From: Acidobacteriota bacterium
GTDB lineage: Bacteria; Acidobacteriota; Vicinamibacteria; Vicinamibacterales; UBA823
DNA length: 7,776 nucleotides
Assembly (NCBI GenBank): GCA_003509065.1
Contig: DODG01000353.1
Coordinates: forward strand, 1,288-9,063
Reading direction: 5' to 3'
A program made the translations under genes and the position numbers. Positions 7,518-7,776 of the stretch are shown here, piece by piece (the stretch's first letter is position 1; every line of letters begins with the position of its first letter). The notes under the pieces are model-generated. The model ran no database searches and was not told where the DNA came from. It saw only the letters and a list, made by a program, of their open reading frames with translations.

Positions 7518-7694
7518 GATGCAGAACGCACTACACTTTGACCCCGTAGACACTAGCGGCGTCATGCGATGGAGTGGGTATGTCAGTACTAAACGAAATC
7601 GGCAAGTCCCAATGGGTAGTGAACTAAATCAGTGTCGACATCGAGGAAAGCGTAAAATGTATCCAAATCCGTGGTGCGCACAGCACTCGTAGGT

Positions 7695-7698
7695 GGAG
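7695..7698 (+). promoter_or_regulatory. Ribosome binding site for the partial gene at 7709
   Basis: GGAG, within AGGTGGAG (7691-7698), precedes ATG 7709 with a 10-base spacer. The spacing is slightly long but workable, and no other start codon occurs in this frame after the stop at 7625-7627. Confidence 0.4.
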
Positions 7699-7708
7699 AA
7701 AATGTCCC

Positions 7709-7776
7709 ATGAATGATCGTTCTGACCAAACAGTTCGTGATTTGCCAGAAATTACTGCCGCGACCGATACGCGAGA
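7709..7776 (+). CDS. Start of a divergent gene, truncated by the window edge
   Basis: From ATG 7709 the frame stays open to the end of the window, 22 codons (beginning MNDRSDQTVRDLPEITAATD). It is preceded by a plausible Shine-Dalgarno GGAG and lies divergent from the operon, with 226 bases between the two starts, enough room for two promoters. The visible stretch is polar and acidic with no signal peptide or membrane segment, which fits the start of a cytoplasmic protein. No family can be named from so short a piece. It could also be a chance open frame. Confidence 0.4.
   Translation, partial: MNDRSDQTVRDLPEITAATDTR

Noticed and set aside
7653..7658. TAAAAT as a -10 box for the plus-strand gene at 7709
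   Set aside because: No -35-like hexamer lies at proper spacing; the nearest TTGACA-like word (TCGACA at 7635-7640) is only 12 bases away.
7564..7692. 42-codon plus-strand open frame in the divergent intergenic region
   Set aside because: It has no ribosome site and a composition rich in Arg, Lys and Gln with no pattern, and it overlaps the other candidate leader frame. Chance is the simpler explanation.

Overview
The window reads as a bacterial chromosomal segment with compact, intron-free genes, Shine-Dalgarno sites, GTG as well as ATG starts, and a roughly balanced base composition. No tRNA, rRNA, CRISPR array, insertion sequence or phage gene is visible. The gene types (an exported protein with a carboxypeptidase-regulatory-like domain, a haem c motif and a Vgb-like propeller; a GMC oxidoreductase; a Gfo/Idh/MocA oxidoreductase; a large GT-C-like membrane protein) resemble the content of environmental Acidobacteriota and similar uncultured lineages. 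That placement is an impression from gene content and cannot be proved from this sequence alone.

Layout. Positions 25-2214 on the plus strand encode one large exported protein whose reading frame is still open at the left edge. It converges, with only 21 bases between stop codons, on a block of four minus-strand genes. In transcription order these are a Gfo/Idh/MocA oxidoreductase (7482 to 6478), a GMC flavin oxidoreductase (6461 to 4938), a VOC/glyoxalase-fold protein (4915 to 4388) and a polytopic GT-C-like membrane protein with a large extracytoplasmic beta domain (about 4362 to 2236). The gaps are 16, 22 and 25 bases, so they very likely form one operon. A perfect TATAAT hexamer 29 bases upstream of the first start codon is the best promoter candidate. 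To the right, a plus-strand gene appears to start at 7709 and runs off the window, making 7483-7708 a divergent intergenic region.

How the genes may work together (inference). Two redox enzymes of families that often act on sugars or polyols, a metal-site VOC protein that may isomerise, epimerise or cleave a product, and a membrane glycosyltransferase-like protein together suggest oxidation and remodelling of a sugar, possibly while it is attached to a lipid or glycan. The substrate cannot be read from the sequence. The convergent haem-motif protein is probably periplasmic or surface-bound, and nothing in the sequence ties it functionally to the operon.
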